64,000 bases of DNA from Moraxellaceae bacterium (GCA_029237815.1 JAQZBP010000006.1:248001-312000), one strand, 5' to 3'. Positions 11,527 to 21,976 are shown, counted from the first letter of the stretch. Notes: generated by a model from the letters alone, not told the origin. A program made the numbers and translations.

Positions 11527-12144
11527 TCAGTGTCCCGGCTGGCCGGGCCAGTGCTGCAACAGGCCGGTGAGGATCATCTGCACCGCAAAGGTGCCGATCA
11601 TCAGCGAGGACACGCGGCCAGTGATGTCGACGTAGCGATCCACCAGGCGGGCATTGCGCTCGCGCATGTGGTCGTGGGCGTACTTCAGGGCCACCAGGCC
11701 GACGACCACCGCCGCCATGGTCAGCCAGACCACGCCCAACGCCTCGGTCGTGTCCAGGCTGGAACCGATCATGATGGCCGCACTGACCGTCGCCGGCCCG
11801 ATCAGGAAAGGCATGGCGATGCTGCCGGCGAGGTGCTCCGGCTCCCCGCGCAGCAAGCCGATGGCGCGAGGGCCATTGAAGAAGAAGTCGATGCCCACCA
11901 GCAGGAACAGGATGCCGCCGAAGATCTGGAAGGAGCTGAAGTCCACCTGCAGCAGCGTGGAGAACAGCGCGTCGCCGGTCAGGGCGAAGAGCGAGAACAC
12001 GGCACCGCCAATGATGACGCCGCGCGTCAGCACCTGCCGGAACTGCCGCGGCGAGAGCCGCACGATCAGCTCGAGCAGGTACAGGCTCAACAAAAAAGGA
12101 TTGAGGAGGGCCAGGAAAAACAGCAGGGCTTGGGCGAAGCTCAT
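11527..12144 (-). CDS. MarC family integral membrane protein
   Basis: A 205-residue hydrophobic protein with about six membrane segments, matching the MarC/YchE/YhgN family. Visible hallmarks are an N-terminal helix containing LLNPFLLSLYL, the loop GGAVFSLFALTG, FGGILFLLVGIDFFF, and the conserved segment AMPFLIGPATVSAAIM. The start at 12144 is chosen because the hydrophobic N-terminus begins there; an in-frame GTG or ATG further upstream would add a non-conserved peptide. The substrate of this family is not established. It is divergent from the MarR-type gene, separated by 83 bases. Confidence 0.85.
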   Translation of the reverse strand: MSFAQALLFFLALLNPFLLSLYLLELIVRLSPRQFRQVLTRGVIIGGAVFSLFALTGDALFSTLLQVDFSSFQIFGGILFLLVGIDFFFNGPRAIGLLRGEPEHLAGSIAMPFLIGPATVSAAIMIGSSLDTTEALGVVWLTMAAVVVGLVALKYAHDHMRERNARLVDRYVDITGRVSSLMIGTFAVQMILTGLLQHWPGQPGH

Positions 12145-12227
12145 GACGTTCTCGCGGTTGACAGGGCGTACGGATAATCGTATCACTTCGAATCATTCCT
12201 ACTCGAACGATTCGCCAAGGCGCCCGT

Positions 12228-12785
12228 ATGGACACCCAGAACGCTCCCAGCCCCAGCTATGAAGTGCGCATGCTGCGCTCCATCCGCCGCATCATCCGGG
12301 CGGTCGACATGCACTCGAAAATGCTGCAACAGGCCCAGGACATCACGGCGCCCCAGCTGGTTTGTCTGCTTGCGCTGGTACGTCAGGGCCCACTTACATT
12401 GAAGGCGCTGAGCCAGGCCATCGACCTCAGCCCCAGCACCACGGTGGGCGTGGTGGACCGGCTGGAGGCCAAGGGCTTCGCCGCCCGCACCCGCAGCGAG
12501 ACGGACCGCCGCCAGGTCCTGGTGTCCTCCACGGTGGCCGGTGAAGCCGCGGCGCAGCGCGCCCCCTTCCCCCTGCAGAACCGCCTGGTGGAGCGCTACC
12601 GCGACCTGCCCGAGCTGGAGCAGGCCACGCTGACCCTGGCACTGGAGCGGCTGGTCGCCCTGATGGGCGCCGGCGAGATCGACGCCTCCGCCATCCTCGA
12701 CCTGGCGCCGATCGCCGAGGCCCGGAGCCACGCCGACGACCACGACCCGGAGTACGACCGCGAACCGTCCGGAGCCGGCGCGTAA
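12228..12785 (+). CDS. MarR family regulator heading the ectoine operon
   Basis: A 185-residue winged-helix regulator. The recognition region is TLKALSQAIDLSPSTTVGVVDRLEAKGF (about residues 46-74), followed by the wing RTRSETDRRQVLV. The C-terminus is acidic. It overlaps ectA by one base (TAATG at 12783-12787), so the two are translationally coupled. MarR proteins called EctR control ectoine genes in several halophiles and methylotrophs; this gene is a likely equivalent, inferred from position and family. It may also control the divergent MarC gene. I see no clear operator, although the 83-base divergent spacer is the place to look. Confidence 0.85.
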   Translation: MDTQNAPSPSYEVRMLRSIRRIIRAVDMHSKMLQQAQDITAPQLVCLLALVRQGPLTLKALSQAIDLSPSTTVGVVDRLEAKGFAARTRSETDRRQVLVSSTVAGEAAAQRAPFPLQNRLVERYRDLPELEQATLTLALERLVALMGAGEIDASAILDLAPIAEARSHADDHDPEYDREPSGAGA

Positions 12786-13336
12786 TGGACGCCCGCCGCA
12801 GCGCCTGGCTCGCCACGGCCGGTACGGACGACCGACTACGATTGCGCGCGCCGACCCCCGCCGACGGCGTCGCGCTGCACGACCTGATACGCCGCTCGCC
12901 TCCCCTCGACCTGAATTCCTGCTACGCCTACCTGCTGCACGGCCTGCACTTCGCCGACACCTGCGTGCTCGCCGAGGGCGAGTCCGGCCCCGCCGCCTAT
13001 ATCTCCGCCTACATTCCGCCGCGCCAGCCCGACACGCTCTTCGTATGGCAGGTGGCGGTCGACGCCCGCCAGCGCGGCCGCGGCCTCGCCCGCCAATTGC
13101 TCCTGCACCTGCTGGCCCGCCCGGCCTGCGCCGGCGTGCGCTGGCTGGACACCACCGTCAGCCCCGACAACGCGCCCTCGGCGCGCCTCTTCCACGGCCT
13201 GGCCGACACGCTGGGCTGTCCCTGCACCGTCTCCGACCTTTTCAGCGCCGCCGATTTCGGCGGCGCCCACCACCCGGCCGAGCAGCTTTTCCGCCTCGGC
13301 CCCTTCGTCCGCTCCCGAGAGGACAACATGCAATAA
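12785..13336 (+). CDS. ectA: L-2,4-diaminobutyrate acetyltransferase (EctA)
   Basis: A 183-residue GNAT acetyltransferase that makes N-gamma-acetyl-diaminobutyrate from diaminobutyrate and acetyl-CoA. The EctA signature LDLNSCYAYLLHGLHFADTC is near residues 38-57, the acetyl-CoA loop is RQRGRGLA, and WLDTTVSPDNAPSARLF follows. Family length is normal. Its start overlaps the regulator stop codon, and it lies 9 bases before ectB, whose ribosome site AAGGAGGAAAT is in that gap. Confidence 0.95.
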   Translation: MDARRSAWLATAGTDDRLRLRAPTPADGVALHDLIRRSPPLDLNSCYAYLLHGLHFADTCVLAEGESGPAAYISAYIPPRQPDTLFVWQVAVDARQRGRGLARQLLLHLLARPACAGVRWLDTTVSPDNAPSARLFHGLADTLGCPCTVSDLFSAADFGGAHHPAEQLFRLGPFVRSREDNMQ

Positions 13337-14635
<1,299 letters not shown>

Positions 14636-14699
14636 ACGCGTTTCACCATTCGCGCCCTGCGCACCTTGCGCATCGTCACCGCCACGGGGAGGGACTCGC

Positions 14700-15275
14700 A
14701 TGATCGTCCGTCACTTCGAAGACATCCTGCCCTCGTCACGCGCCGTGCACGCCGACAACTGGAGCAGCTTCCGGCTGCTCACGCGCGACGACGGCATGGG
14801 CTTCTCGCTGCACGAAACCTGGATCCATCCGGGCACCGAGACGCACATCTGGTACAAGCACCACTTCGAGGCGGTGTACTGCATCGAAGGCGAGGGCGAA
14901 ATCGAGCCGGTGGACGCGGAGGGTCGCAGCAACGGCGCGCCGATCCCGATCAAGCCCGGCATGATGTACGCCCTGAACGAGCACGACCGGCACTTCCTGC
15001 GCGCCCGCACCCGGCTTCGTTTGATCTGTGTGTTCAACCCGCCGCTGCGTGGTGACGAGACACACGACAAGGACGGCGCCTATGCCGCGCCGACGCCCGA
15101 GTCGGCAGCGCAGCCCCCCGGCGCCACGCGCGCAACACCGGCGCGCTCGGCGCAGGCATCTGCCGCCGCCGCGCCACATGCGGCCAGCGGTGGGCCGCGC
15201 CGCCACCTCGGCACGTCGACGAGCCCGTCCGGGCGCACGGCGCCGTCCAACACACGCAAACTGAACGCCACCTGA
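14700..15275 (+). CDS. ectC: Ectoine synthase (EctC) with a long C-terminal tail
   Basis: A cupin-fold enzyme that cyclises N-acetyl-diaminobutyrate to ectoine. Core motifs are ETWIHPGTETHIWYKHHFEAVY (about 39-60), CIEGEGE, and YALNEHDRHFLRA, ending at FNPPLRGDETHDKDGAY near residue 128. The usual EctC stops about there, near 130 residues. This one continues for some 63 residues of Ala/Pro/Ser/Thr/Arg-rich, probably disordered sequence, to 191. The start at 14700 follows GGGAGGGACTCGC. A bifunctional or targeting role for the tail cannot be told; a mutated stop codon is the simplest origin. ectD starts 13 bases later. Confidence 0.93.
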   Translation: MIVRHFEDILPSSRAVHADNWSSFRLLTRDDGMGFSLHETWIHPGTETHIWYKHHFEAVYCIEGEGEIEPVDAEGRSNGAPIPIKPGMMYALNEHDRHFLRARTRLRLICVFNPPLRGDETHDKDGAYAAPTPESAAQPPGATRATPARSAQASAAAAPHAASGGPRRHLGTSTSPSGRTAPSNTRKLNAT

Positions 15276-15288
15276 AGGAGGAATCGCG

Positions 15289-16206
15289 ATGATGGTCTCC
15301 CTCACGCGCGAGCCCTATCCCTCGCGCGAACTCCCCGAACCCATGCTGCTGCGCCGACGTGAGCCGGTGCTCTGGAATGACGGCCCCGGCCCCGACTGGC
15401 TGCCGCCCGACGCGCTCGAACGCTACGAACAGGACGGCTTCCTCGTGCTGCCCGCACTCCTCACGGCAGAGGAAGTGGCGCTGCTGCAGCGCGAGATGAC
15501 CGCGCTGCTGGAGCGCTTCGCCGGCAGCGACAGCGCCAGCCTGATCCGCGAGCCCGGCTCGGACGCTGTGCGCTCCATCTTCGCGCTGCCGGCGGTGAGC
15601 GAAGTGTTCGCACGCCTCGCGCGTCACCCGAAGCTGCTCGGCTTCGCCGAGCACGTGCTGGGCTCGCAGGCCTACCTGCACCAGAGCCGCCTCAACTACA
15701 AACCCGGGCTCGCCGGCAAGGAGTTCTACTGGCACTCCGATTTCGAGACCTGGCATGTGGAGGACGGCATGCCCGCCATGCGCGCGCTGTCCTGCTCGGT
15801 GCTGCTCACCGAGAACACGGAGTTCAACGGCCCGCTCTTCGTGATCCCCGGCTCGCACCGCACTTATGTCGGCTGTGTCGGCAGCACGCCCGAGGACAAC
15901 TACAAGTCCTCGCTCATGACGCAGACCGTGGGCACGCCGGCGCCGGAATCGCTGTCGCTGCTGGCCGACCAGGCCGGCGGCCTGGCCGCAGTGAAGGGTC
16001 CGCCCGGCACCGTGCTGTTCTTCGACAGCAACCTGCTGCACGGCTCGACCGGCAACATCAGCCCCTACGCGCGGGCCAACGTGTTCATGGTCTACAACAG
16101 CGTGGAGAACCGGCTGGGGCCCCCGCAGCACGGCCTGCGGCCGCGGCCGGAGCACATCGCGCACCGCCGCCAGGTCGAGGTGCTGCGGCATCTGCACGAG
16201 GGCTGA
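15289..16206 (+). CDS. ectD: Ectoine 5-hydroxylase (EctD)
   Basis: A 305-residue Fe(II)/2-oxoglutarate dioxygenase that hydroxylates ectoine to 5-hydroxyectoine. The iron triad is visible as H149 and D151 in WHSDFETWHVEDG and H251 in LLHGSTGNISP. The family-specific block HQSRLNYKPG precedes it. Length matches known EctD proteins. Preceded by AAGGAGGAATCGCG. Its presence as the last gene of the operon means the cell can make hydroxyectoine as well as ectoine, usually linked to salt and heat or desiccation stress. Confidence 0.96.
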   Translation: MMVSLTREPYPSRELPEPMLLRRREPVLWNDGPGPDWLPPDALERYEQDGFLVLPALLTAEEVALLQREMTALLERFAGSDSASLIREPGSDAVRSIFALPAVSEVFARLARHPKLLGFAEHVLGSQAYLHQSRLNYKPGLAGKEFYWHSDFETWHVEDGMPAMRALSCSVLLTENTEFNGPLFVIPGSHRTYVGCVGSTPEDNYKSSLMTQTVGTPAPESLSLLADQAGGLAAVKGPPGTVLFFDSNLLHGSTGNISPYARANVFMVYNSVENRLGPPQHGLRPRPEHIAHRRQVEVLRHLHEG

Positions 16207-16485
16207 CGCAGGGACTGCCGCCGATGGCGGCGCCGGGGCGCCCGCCGGGAGCGCACGCCGCGGGCGGCAGCGCGACCCGGGACGGGCTGGCCTCGCGGGA
16301 TGGCCCGTCCGGCTGATCGGCTACCAGGGCGGACAAACGCCGCCTTTTGCCCCCTCCGTCACCTTATAAAGCCCCGGCAGTCCCGCTATCATCGGCCGCT
16401 CACCCCGCCGGCTTTGGCTCCTTCGGCCGCGCGGGCCGACCCTCCAGGCGCCCTTCCTGGCGTCGACCCAAAGGAGACATGAATA
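16207..16485 (+). other. Leader and promoter region of metK
   Basis: No gene is seen in this 279-base stretch. The first part has GC-rich inverted repeats that could end the ectoine operon (for example GACGGGC at 16281-16287 with GCCCGTC at 16304-16310). The part nearest metK contains CACCTTATAAAGCCC near 16359, which could be part of a promoter, and the ribosome site AAAGGAGACATG. I find no match to a known SAM riboswitch. Confidence 0.4.
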
Positions 16486-17712
16486 ATGTCTGAATATTCC
16501 GTTTTCACGTCCGAGTCCGTTTCCGAAGGCCATCCCGACAAAATGGCCGACCAGATCTCCGACGCCATCCTCGACGCCATCATCGTGCAGGACAAATACG
16601 CACGCGTGGCCTGCGAGACTCTGGTGAAGACCGGCGTCGCCATCGTCGCCGGCGAGATCACCACCAACTGCACCATCGACTACGAGAAGATCATCCGCCA
16701 GGTCATCCTGGACATCGGCTACGACTCTTCCGAGGTTTATTTCGACGGCCGCACCTGCGGCGTGCTGAACCTGATCGGCCAGCAGTCGCCCGACATCAAC
16801 CAGGGCGTCGACCGCGCCAAGCCCGAAGACCAGGGCGCCGGCGACCAGGGCCTGATGTTCGGTTATGCGACGAGCGAAACCGACTCGCTGATGCCCGCGC
16901 CGATTCTCTATTCGCACCGCCTGGTGGAACGCCAGGCGCAGGCGCGCAAGTCGGGCCTGCTGCCCTGGCTGCGCCCGGATGCGAAGTCGCAGATCACCTT
17001 CCGCTACGAGAACGGCAAGCCCGTGGCCGTGGACGCCGTGGTGCTCTCCACCCAGCACAGCCGTGATGTCAGCAACCAGGTCATCGAAGAAGGCGTGATG
17101 GAAGAGATCATCAAGCACGTGCTGCCGGCGGCGTGGCTGACGAAGGACACCAAGTACTTCATCAACCCCACCGGCCGTTTTGAAATCGGCGGCCCCATGG
17201 GCGACTGCGGCCTCACCGGGCGCAAGATCATCGTCGACAGCTACGGCGGCATGGCCCGTCATGGCGGCGGCGCCTTCTCCGGCAAGGATCCCTCCAAGGT
17301 CGACCGTTCCGCCGCGTACGCGGGCCGCTATGTGGCGAAGAATGTCGTGGCCGCCGGCCTCGCCGAGCGTTGCGAGATCCAGGTGAGCTACGCCATCGGC
17401 GTCGCGCAGCCGACCTCCATCTCGGTAAACACTTTCGGCACCGGCAAGGTCAAGGATGAAGTCCTCGTCGGCCTGATCCGCGACGTGTTCGAACTGCGCC
17501 CGTATGGCCTCGTGAAGCAGCTCGACCTGCTGCACCCGATCTACGGCCCCACCTCCAGCTACGGCCACTTCGGCCGCAGCCCCTTCGAGCGCGAGTACGT
17601 GTACGAAACGCGCGAAGGCGGCCAGGTGGTGACGAAGACGCACAAGGCGACGGCCTTCACCTGGGAAAAGACCGACAAGGCGGAGGCGCTGCGCGCCGCG
17701 GCCGGGTTGTAA
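16486..17712 (+). CDS. metK: S-adenosylmethionine synthetase
   Basis: A 408-residue enzyme that forms S-adenosylmethionine from ATP and methionine. Near the N-terminus is [17 protein letters not shown]; the motifs [12 protein letters not shown] (near residue 117) and the glycine-rich [20 protein letters not shown] (near residue 263) are complete. The length is slightly above the Escherichia coli protein. Ribosome site AAAGGAGACATGAAT. A strong terminator follows. It feeds the activated-methyl cycle completed by ahcY and metF about 30 kb away. Confidence 0.98.
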   Translation: MSEYSVFTSESVSEGHPDKMADQISDAILDAIIVQDKYARVACETLVKTGVAIVAGEITTNCTIDYEKIIRQVILDIGYDSSEVYFDGRTCGVLNLIGQQSPDINQGVDRAKPEDQGAGDQGLMFGYATSETDSLMPAPILYSHRLVERQAQARKSGLLPWLRPDAKSQITFRYENGKPVAVDAVVLSTQHSRDVSNQVIEEGVMEEIIKHVLPAAWLTKDTKYFINPTGRFEIGGPMGDCGLTGRKIIVDSYGGMARHGGGAFSGKDPSKVDRSAAYAGRYVAKNVVAAGLAERCEIQVSYAIGVAQPTSISVNTFGTGKVKDEVLVGLIRDVFELRPYGLVKQLDLLHPIYGPTSSYGHFGRSPFEREYVYETREGGQVVTKTHKATAFTWEKTDKAEALRAAAGL

Positions 17713-17736
17713 GCCCACCGCCGCGACCATGGCGGC

Positions 17737-17775
17737 CCATAAAAAAGCCCGGCACTGCCGGGCTTTTTTATGGGC
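17737..17775. terminator. Bidirectional terminator between metK and a convergent gene
   Basis: CCCATAAAAAAGCCCGGCA pairs with TGCCGGGCTTTTTTATGGG around a CTG/C loop, so the stem has a T run on either strand. It lies between metK on the plus strand and the convergent gene ending at 17788, and serves both. Confidence 0.93.
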
Positions 17776-17787
17776 CGCCAGAACGCG

Positions 17788-18690
17788 TCAGTAATAGGTG
17801 TAGCCGTAGTCGCGCTGCTCGCGCAGCATGCTCGGCACCGCGCCGCGCCCCGGAATTTCCAGCGGCATGTGCAGCGTGCGCTGCACGCGCTCGGAATAGA
17901 TGCGCATGGTGGCCGGGTCGATAACCCGCACCAGTGATCCGGCGATGCGCACGCTCCCCACCGAGGGGGCCTCGTCCCCCGCCACCGCCTGGACCATGCC
18001 CGCGACCATCTGCGCCAGGGCATGGGCGTCCGACTCGTAGAGCTGCTCCACCTTTACGCAACGGCCGGCGGGGCACTGTACGTAGCTACGGATGCGCGTG
18101 CGGATCACATACTCGATGGACTGGCCGTTGGGCAGCATGTAGGGCGCCTTCACATCGATCACGTCGCCGATCGCGAACTCCCCGTCCGCGAAATCGTAAT
18201 AGCGGCCGTTCCACTCCGCCTGCTCGCGCGCCACCATCGCCGCCTCGCTGACCATCGGCGCGAGCGCTGCCGCCATTTGCGGGGGCACCGCCTTGAGCAC
18301 CATCTTTTCCAGGCGATCGAAACCGCGGATGCCCTGCAGGCTGCCATCGGCACCGATGCGGTAGACGATGTCCAGGCCCATGAGCTGCGGGGTGACAGGA
18401 TCGCTCAGGGGCTGGCCGTTGCGCGTCATGGTCGCCTCGTCGAGGCGGGTGGTGAACTCGTAGCCGTCCTGCACCTTGCGGAAGACGCCGTCCGTGGTGG
18501 AGTCGCTCACATCGGTGGCCTGCAGCTGGCCGTCGATCAGGCGCTCGCGGCTCATGCGCGCGGCCACCAGCACGCGCTGGCCATCGGGCGGCGCGAAGCG
18601 GAAGGTGAAGGTCTCGGTTTCGGCGGGTTCTTCCGCCACGGCCACCAGCGGGCAGGCCAGCAGCAGGCAGAGGAGGAATCGCGGCGTCAT
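17788..18690 (-). CDS. Exported protein of unknown function
   Basis: A 300-residue protein with a clear signal peptide (FLLCLLLACPLVAVAEEP, cleavage near residue 19). The mature part is predicted to be beta-rich, with one Cys pair, C and C, in QCPAGRC. I recognise no family; it probably acts in the periplasm. The start at 18690 has GGGAG upstream at good spacing. The next gene on the strand ends about 50 bases away, so it may share a transcript with it. Confidence 0.8.
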   Translation of the reverse strand: MTPRFLLCLLLACPLVAVAEEPAETETFTFRFAPPDGQRVLVAARMSRERLIDGQLQATDVSDSTTDGVFRKVQDGYEFTTRLDEATMTRNGQPLSDPVTPQLMGLDIVYRIGADGSLQGIRGFDRLEKMVLKAVPPQMAAALAPMVSEAAMVAREQAEWNGRYYDFADGEFAIGDVIDVKAPYMLPNGQSIEYVIRTRIRSYVQCPAGRCVKVEQLYESDAHALAQMVAGMVQAVAGDEAPSVGSVRIAGSLVRVIDPATMRIYSERVQRTLHMPLEIPGRGAVPSMLREQRDYGYTYY

Positions 18691-18739
18691 GTACTCGGCT
18701 CCCTTGAGACAGTTTCCCTGGCAACGGTCGCGACGATAG

Positions 18740-19108
18740 TCAGACCTCCGGCGGCTGTCCATGGCGGCCGTCAGGACGTGCGCGCGCCCCCGCCTGGCCC
18801 AGCAGCAGCAAGACCGAAATCGCCAGCAAGGCGAGCGAGGCGGGAAAGAGCGGCACCACGTTCTTGAACAGGAGGCCGAGGAGGATGAGGAAGCCCATGA
18901 CGGCAGACTCGTGGCCGAGCCTCGTCCAGTTCTCGACCAGGTCCACGCCAAAGATCGCAGCGCCGGCGAGCTCCAGAAACGCAAAGACAAGCAGCGCCGC
19001 CGCCCGCGGCCGGGAAACCTTCAGCCAGGCCCGGGCATAGCGCAGCAGCACGGCGAATGTCCCCAGCAGGACGATGATAGTGGCGACGGCCATTGCCTGA
19101 ATGAACAT
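18740..19108 (-). CDS. Small integral membrane protein
   Basis: About 122 residues with four predicted membrane helices (residues about 1-22, 35-58, 68-86 and 90-105) and a polar, Gly/Arg-rich end. ATG at 19108 has AAGGTG upstream; a GTG three codons earlier is possible. No family recognised. Lies upstream of the exported protein gene and downstream of the GNAT gene on the same strand. Confidence 0.65.
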   Translation of the reverse strand: MFIQAMAVATIIVLLGTFAVLLRYARAWLKVSRPRAAALLVFAFLELAGAAIFGVDLVENWTRLGHESAVMGFLILLGLLFKNVVPLFPASLALLAISVLLLLGQAGARARPDGRHGQPPEV

Positions 19109-19207
19109 GGGAATCACCTTTCCGGGAGCGGTGCGCCGCCATTCGCGGCGTGCCAGACACGCGACGGGATGTCACCACCGCTCACGCGCACCGGCATCGT
19201 CTGACGG

Positions 19208-19753
19208 CTACCGGTCAGCACTGCCGGGCGCGTCAATCCGGTAGAAGGCATGGACGTGAACCGTGCCATGAATCTCCTTGGCCTCCTCGTGCGAGAAGAC
19301 CCCGCCGATTTTTTCCATCGCCTTGCGCGAGCGCAGATTGTTGCTGCCCACATGAAACCAGACCACCCGGGCCCAGCGAAAGGCGTGCTCGAGCATGAGC
19401 CGCTTGAGCTCGCGGTTGGTAGCGCCGCCCCAATGGCTCCGGCGCAGAAAGGTGAAGCCGATGGCGACCTCCTGCTTTGCCGGATCCCACTCGTAGTAGC
19501 GCGACGATCCTATGACCTGCCCGGAGGCGTTGTCGGTAATGACGAAGGCGCCCTGGGCCGTGACGGCGCTGACCCAGAAGCCGCTCTCGAAGACGTCGCG
19601 CCGGTAGCGCAAGGGGTACGGGTGCTGCTCCCAGATCAGCGGGTCCGAGGCGGCGGCATAGACCGCTTCGAAGTCGTCGGCCGTCAACGGGCGCAGGGAA
19701 ATGGTCTCGCCCACCAGGGTCGGGGAAAAATCAAAGTCGTCTGAATCCTGCAT
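19208..19753 (-). CDS. GNAT family N-acetyltransferase (RimJ/RimL type)
   Basis: A 181-residue acetyltransferase. The start region GETISLRPLTADDFEAVYA, then WEQHPYP, and the acetyl-CoA site region with HVGSNNLRSRKAMEKIGG are typical of the RimJ/RimL group that also includes small-molecule and spermidine-like acetylases. The substrate is not predictable. It borders the cassette array but I see no attC between it and the membrane gene, so it may belong to the chromosome rather than the array. Confidence 0.88.
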   Translation of the reverse strand: MQDSDDFDFSPTLVGETISLRPLTADDFEAVYAAASDPLIWEQHPYPLRYRRDVFESGFWVSAVTAQGAFVITDNASGQVIGSSRYYEWDPAKQEVAIGFTFLRRSHWGGATNRELKRLMLEHAFRWARVVWFHVGSNNLRSRKAMEKIGGVFSHEEAKEIHGTVHVHAFYRIDAPGSADR

Positions 19754-19868
19754 GTCTTGCTACTCCCGGCGTCCGTTGGGGAGGGAATGATACGCGCCGT
19801 TGAAATCCGGTGAACAGGGCCGGGCCTTGCGCCGCCGCGAGAAGGGCAAAACGGCGAATGGGCACGTA

Positions 19869-20276
19869 TCAGGCATCATCCGGCCGCGCGTCCGGGAACC
19901 ACTCGGTGTGCTGATCGCCCTGACGGCCCGAGTACGTCACCCGCTTGCCGCGAAGATAGACGGTGTAGCCCTGGACGCCCGCCCGCACGGCGCGCGCACA
20001 GAAGTCACGGAAGGTCTGTCCGTTCTGCTGGCTGTCGAGAATGGCGGCCTTGAGGGCGGCGGCATCAAACCGGGCCGCGATCGCAGGCAGGCTCTCGAAG
20101 GTGAGGGGCGCCACCACGGCGGCGCCTGAAGGGCTGTAGAAGGTGAAGGCGCCCAAGGCATAGTCGACGCGGTAATACTCGACGTCCTCTTCGATCAACC
20201 GGCCGACGATCGCCGGGAAGGGCAGCGACCCCGCCAGTGTTGCCCTGACCAACAGGGAGATTTCGTCTGCGTTCAT
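19869..20276 (-). CDS. DUF1398-type protein
   Basis: A 135-residue soluble protein resembling the DUF1398 family (Escherichia coli YbcV-like). Clues are the helical start, EEDVEYYRVDYALGAFTFYS, and the C-terminal block GVQGYTVYLRGKRVTYSG followed by EWFPD. The function of this family is unknown. It is probably the last cassette of the array; the 115 bases beyond its stop hold only a weak attC-like sequence (near 19770-19800). Confidence 0.75.
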   Translation of the reverse strand: MNADEISLLVRATLAGSLPFPAIVGRLIEEDVEYYRVDYALGAFTFYSPSGAAVVAPLTFESLPAIAARFDAAALKAAILDSQQNGQTFRDFCARAVRAGVQGYTVYLRGKRVTYSGRQGDQHTEWFPDARPDDA

Positions 20277-20336
20277 GTTTGCGCTCCACGAAATAATGGG
20301 TGAACCCCAATTGCTGCGGGTGAAATTTTAGTGGCG

Positions 20337-20389
20337 CACCCGCACTGTGGAGCGTCAGTCAGCAGATGCAGCGTTATGCCACCCTGGCA
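20337..20389 (-). repeat. Degenerate attC site
   Basis: CGCACTGTGGAGCGTCAG on the left resembles the left arm CTAACGTGGAGTTAAG of better sites, and GTTATGCC on the right matches the GTTRRRY-type end. It follows the stop codon of the gene at 20391. A longer inverted repeat (GCGCTCCAC at 20281 with GTGGAGCGT at 20347, and GCGGGTG with CACCCGC) overlaps it. Confidence 0.45.
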
Positions 20390-20390
20390 T

Positions 20391-21290
20391 TCACGGCTTC
20401 CCTTTGGACAGCGCCCGCCCCTGCTTCGCCAGCAGCTTGGTCGTCAGCGAATCGAACTCCATCAGCGCCTCGTCGCTGATGGGGCGCTGCATCACCCGGG
20501 CGCGCTCCTCGCGCAAGGCCTTGACCGCGGTCAGCGAGAGTGACGCGGCGGGCCGCCGCTCAAGCAGCCTGCGTGCAAATTTTGCCACCTCGGCATCGAG
20601 ACCGGCTTTTTCACTGAAGCCCTTGAGGGCGGCATGGCCGGCCGGCGTAGCCGTATACCAGAGCGCCAATAGCAGGCTCATCTGCGACCTGGCGTCGCGC
20701 TCGGTCTCGAGCCGGGTGATGAGATCCTGCTCGAACGGAATGTCCTGCAGCGGAAACAGCATGTAGATCAGCGCGTAGTTCTGGCCCAGGGTGAGCGAGT
20801 GCTGCGGAATGAAGGCCTTGAACTCGGGGAAATCCAGAATCCGCAGCGCGGCCTCTCGCGTGTCGAATCCGTTCCGGGCAAACCAGTGCATCGTGACGAG
20901 ATAGTCCGAGTTATTCACATCCTTCAGGTCGACGCGTGGCAGTGCCCGGAGGGCCAGTTCGCGATCGGCCTTGTCCTCGGACAGCGACAGCAGCAGCTTG
21001 GCGCCATCGTAGGCAAAGAAGCTCGGGTTGTCGGGGTTGGCCAACTCATCGCGCAGCAGCGGCAGCACCTCTGGCGCGTTGGCCTTGGCATGCTCCCAGA
21101 ACGTATCGAGCTCCGCCGACTTGGCGATGATCTGCTCCTTATCGAGCTTGTGCGGCTGAAAGCTGTAGAGCGTCGTTACCCGGGTATGAAATTCCGCGCC
21201 GGCAGCGGATTGCGCCTGGGCCTGTGCCTGGCTTGCATTCAACAGCGAGAGCAGGCCCGCCAGTAAGAAAGGTGCGACTCGATTGATCAC
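20391..21290 (-). CDS. Exported helical protein of unknown function (cassette gene)
   Basis: A 299-residue protein with a signal peptide (FLLAGLLSLLNASQAQAQA, cleavage near residue 26). The mature part is helical, with HEAT-like stretches such as LADREL, LPRVDLKDVNNSDYLV and ATPAGHAALKGFSEKAGL, so it may be an alpha-solenoid. It is the longest gene in this array. I do not recognise a family. Confidence 0.75.
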   Translation of the reverse strand: MINRVAPFLLAGLLSLLNASQAQAQAQSAAGAEFHTRVTTLYSFQPHKLDKEQIIAKSAELDTFWEHAKANAPEVLPLLRDELANPDNPSFFAYDGAKLLLSLSEDKADRELALRALPRVDLKDVNNSDYLVTMHWFARNGFDTREAALRILDFPEFKAFIPQHSLTLGQNYALIYMLFPLQDIPFEQDLITRLETERDARSQMSLLLALWYTATPAGHAALKGFSEKAGLDAEVAKFARRLLERRPAASLSLTAVKALREERARVMQRPISDEALMEFDSLTTKLLAKQGRALSKGKP

Positions 21291-21297
21291 GATGCGT

Positions 21298-21392
21298 GCC
21301 CGTTGTGGAGTGAAGTATGCGAGCGGAGCAATCTGGCTGACGTCGCCAGAGTGATGCGCCCTGCGCCTGACGATCAGTGCCGGCGGTTAGCC
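21298..21392 (-). repeat. attC site of the 21387-21830 cassette
   Basis: The left arm GCCCGTTGTGGAGTGAAG and right end GGTTAGCC have the arrangement of the array. The site is 95 bases long, so the central hairpin is large. It overlaps the stop codon of the membrane-protein gene. Confidence 0.65.
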
Positions 21393-21830
21393 GGCACGGG
21401 CGGCCGGTGCGGCGCTCTTGAGGAAGGCGTGATACTGAAATGTCCCCGCGACGCCCTGCCAGTAGAAATAGAGGAACACCAGGGCCATCGGAATGCTCGA
21501 CGCCGGTGCGCCCTGCGACATGAGGTTGATTTTGGCGAAACTGAAATAGACGAGCATGATCAGCGCGCATGTCCGGCTTTTCCGGTAGATGCCGAACGCC
21601 AGGCCCAGCATGAGCGCGACGTCGACGAGCGCCCAGGCATCGAAGCTGAAGACCTTGGTGCCGGAGATCGCTATCAGAATCAGGACCAGGGTCATGGCGG
21701 CGGACACGAGCGAGGCGATCCAGGCGCCCTTGATCTTCTTGAGGATGGTGTCCGGCACCTCGATGGCGGGGGCTGATGCCACGTCCTGAACGACGGAGGC
21801 GGGAGGCGTGTAGGGATTGTTGGAGGCCAT
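21387..21830 (-). CDS. Four-helix membrane protein with N-terminal NPYTPP motif (cassette gene)
   Basis: A 147-residue protein. After the short polar start ASNNPYTPP, residues 36-55, 64-82, 88-104 and 113-130 are hydrophobic. The NPYxxP start is shared with the next cassette gene to the right, which hints at a common origin or sorting signal. The start at 21830 has a plausible ribosome site (AAGGAAAGC); the frame continues upstream but the extension is not membrane-like and would cross an intercassette region. Function unknown. Confidence 0.75.
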   Translation of the reverse strand: MASNNPYTPPASVVQDVASAPAIEVPDTILKKIKGAWIASLVSAAMTLVLILIAISGTKVFSFDAWALVDVALMLGLAFGIYRKSRTCALIMLVYFSFAKINLMSQGAPASSIPMALVFLYFYWQGVAGTFQYHAFLKSAAPAARAG

Positions 21831-21976
21831 TTTGCTTTCCTTGTTATGGGCACTGTCAGGCTTGGCGGCGAACGCCGTAAAAGCCGGGGGATTACGCCCG
21901 CAATTAATACGCTGCCTGCAGGGCAAAGGGTTGGGGGCCGCGCCACAAGCCGGAGCCGGACAGCGACTTGATACGG

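Noticed and set aside
16207-16485. SAM riboswitch before metK
   Set aside because: The leader lacks the conserved cores of known SAM riboswitch classes; only simple GC-rich hairpins are present.
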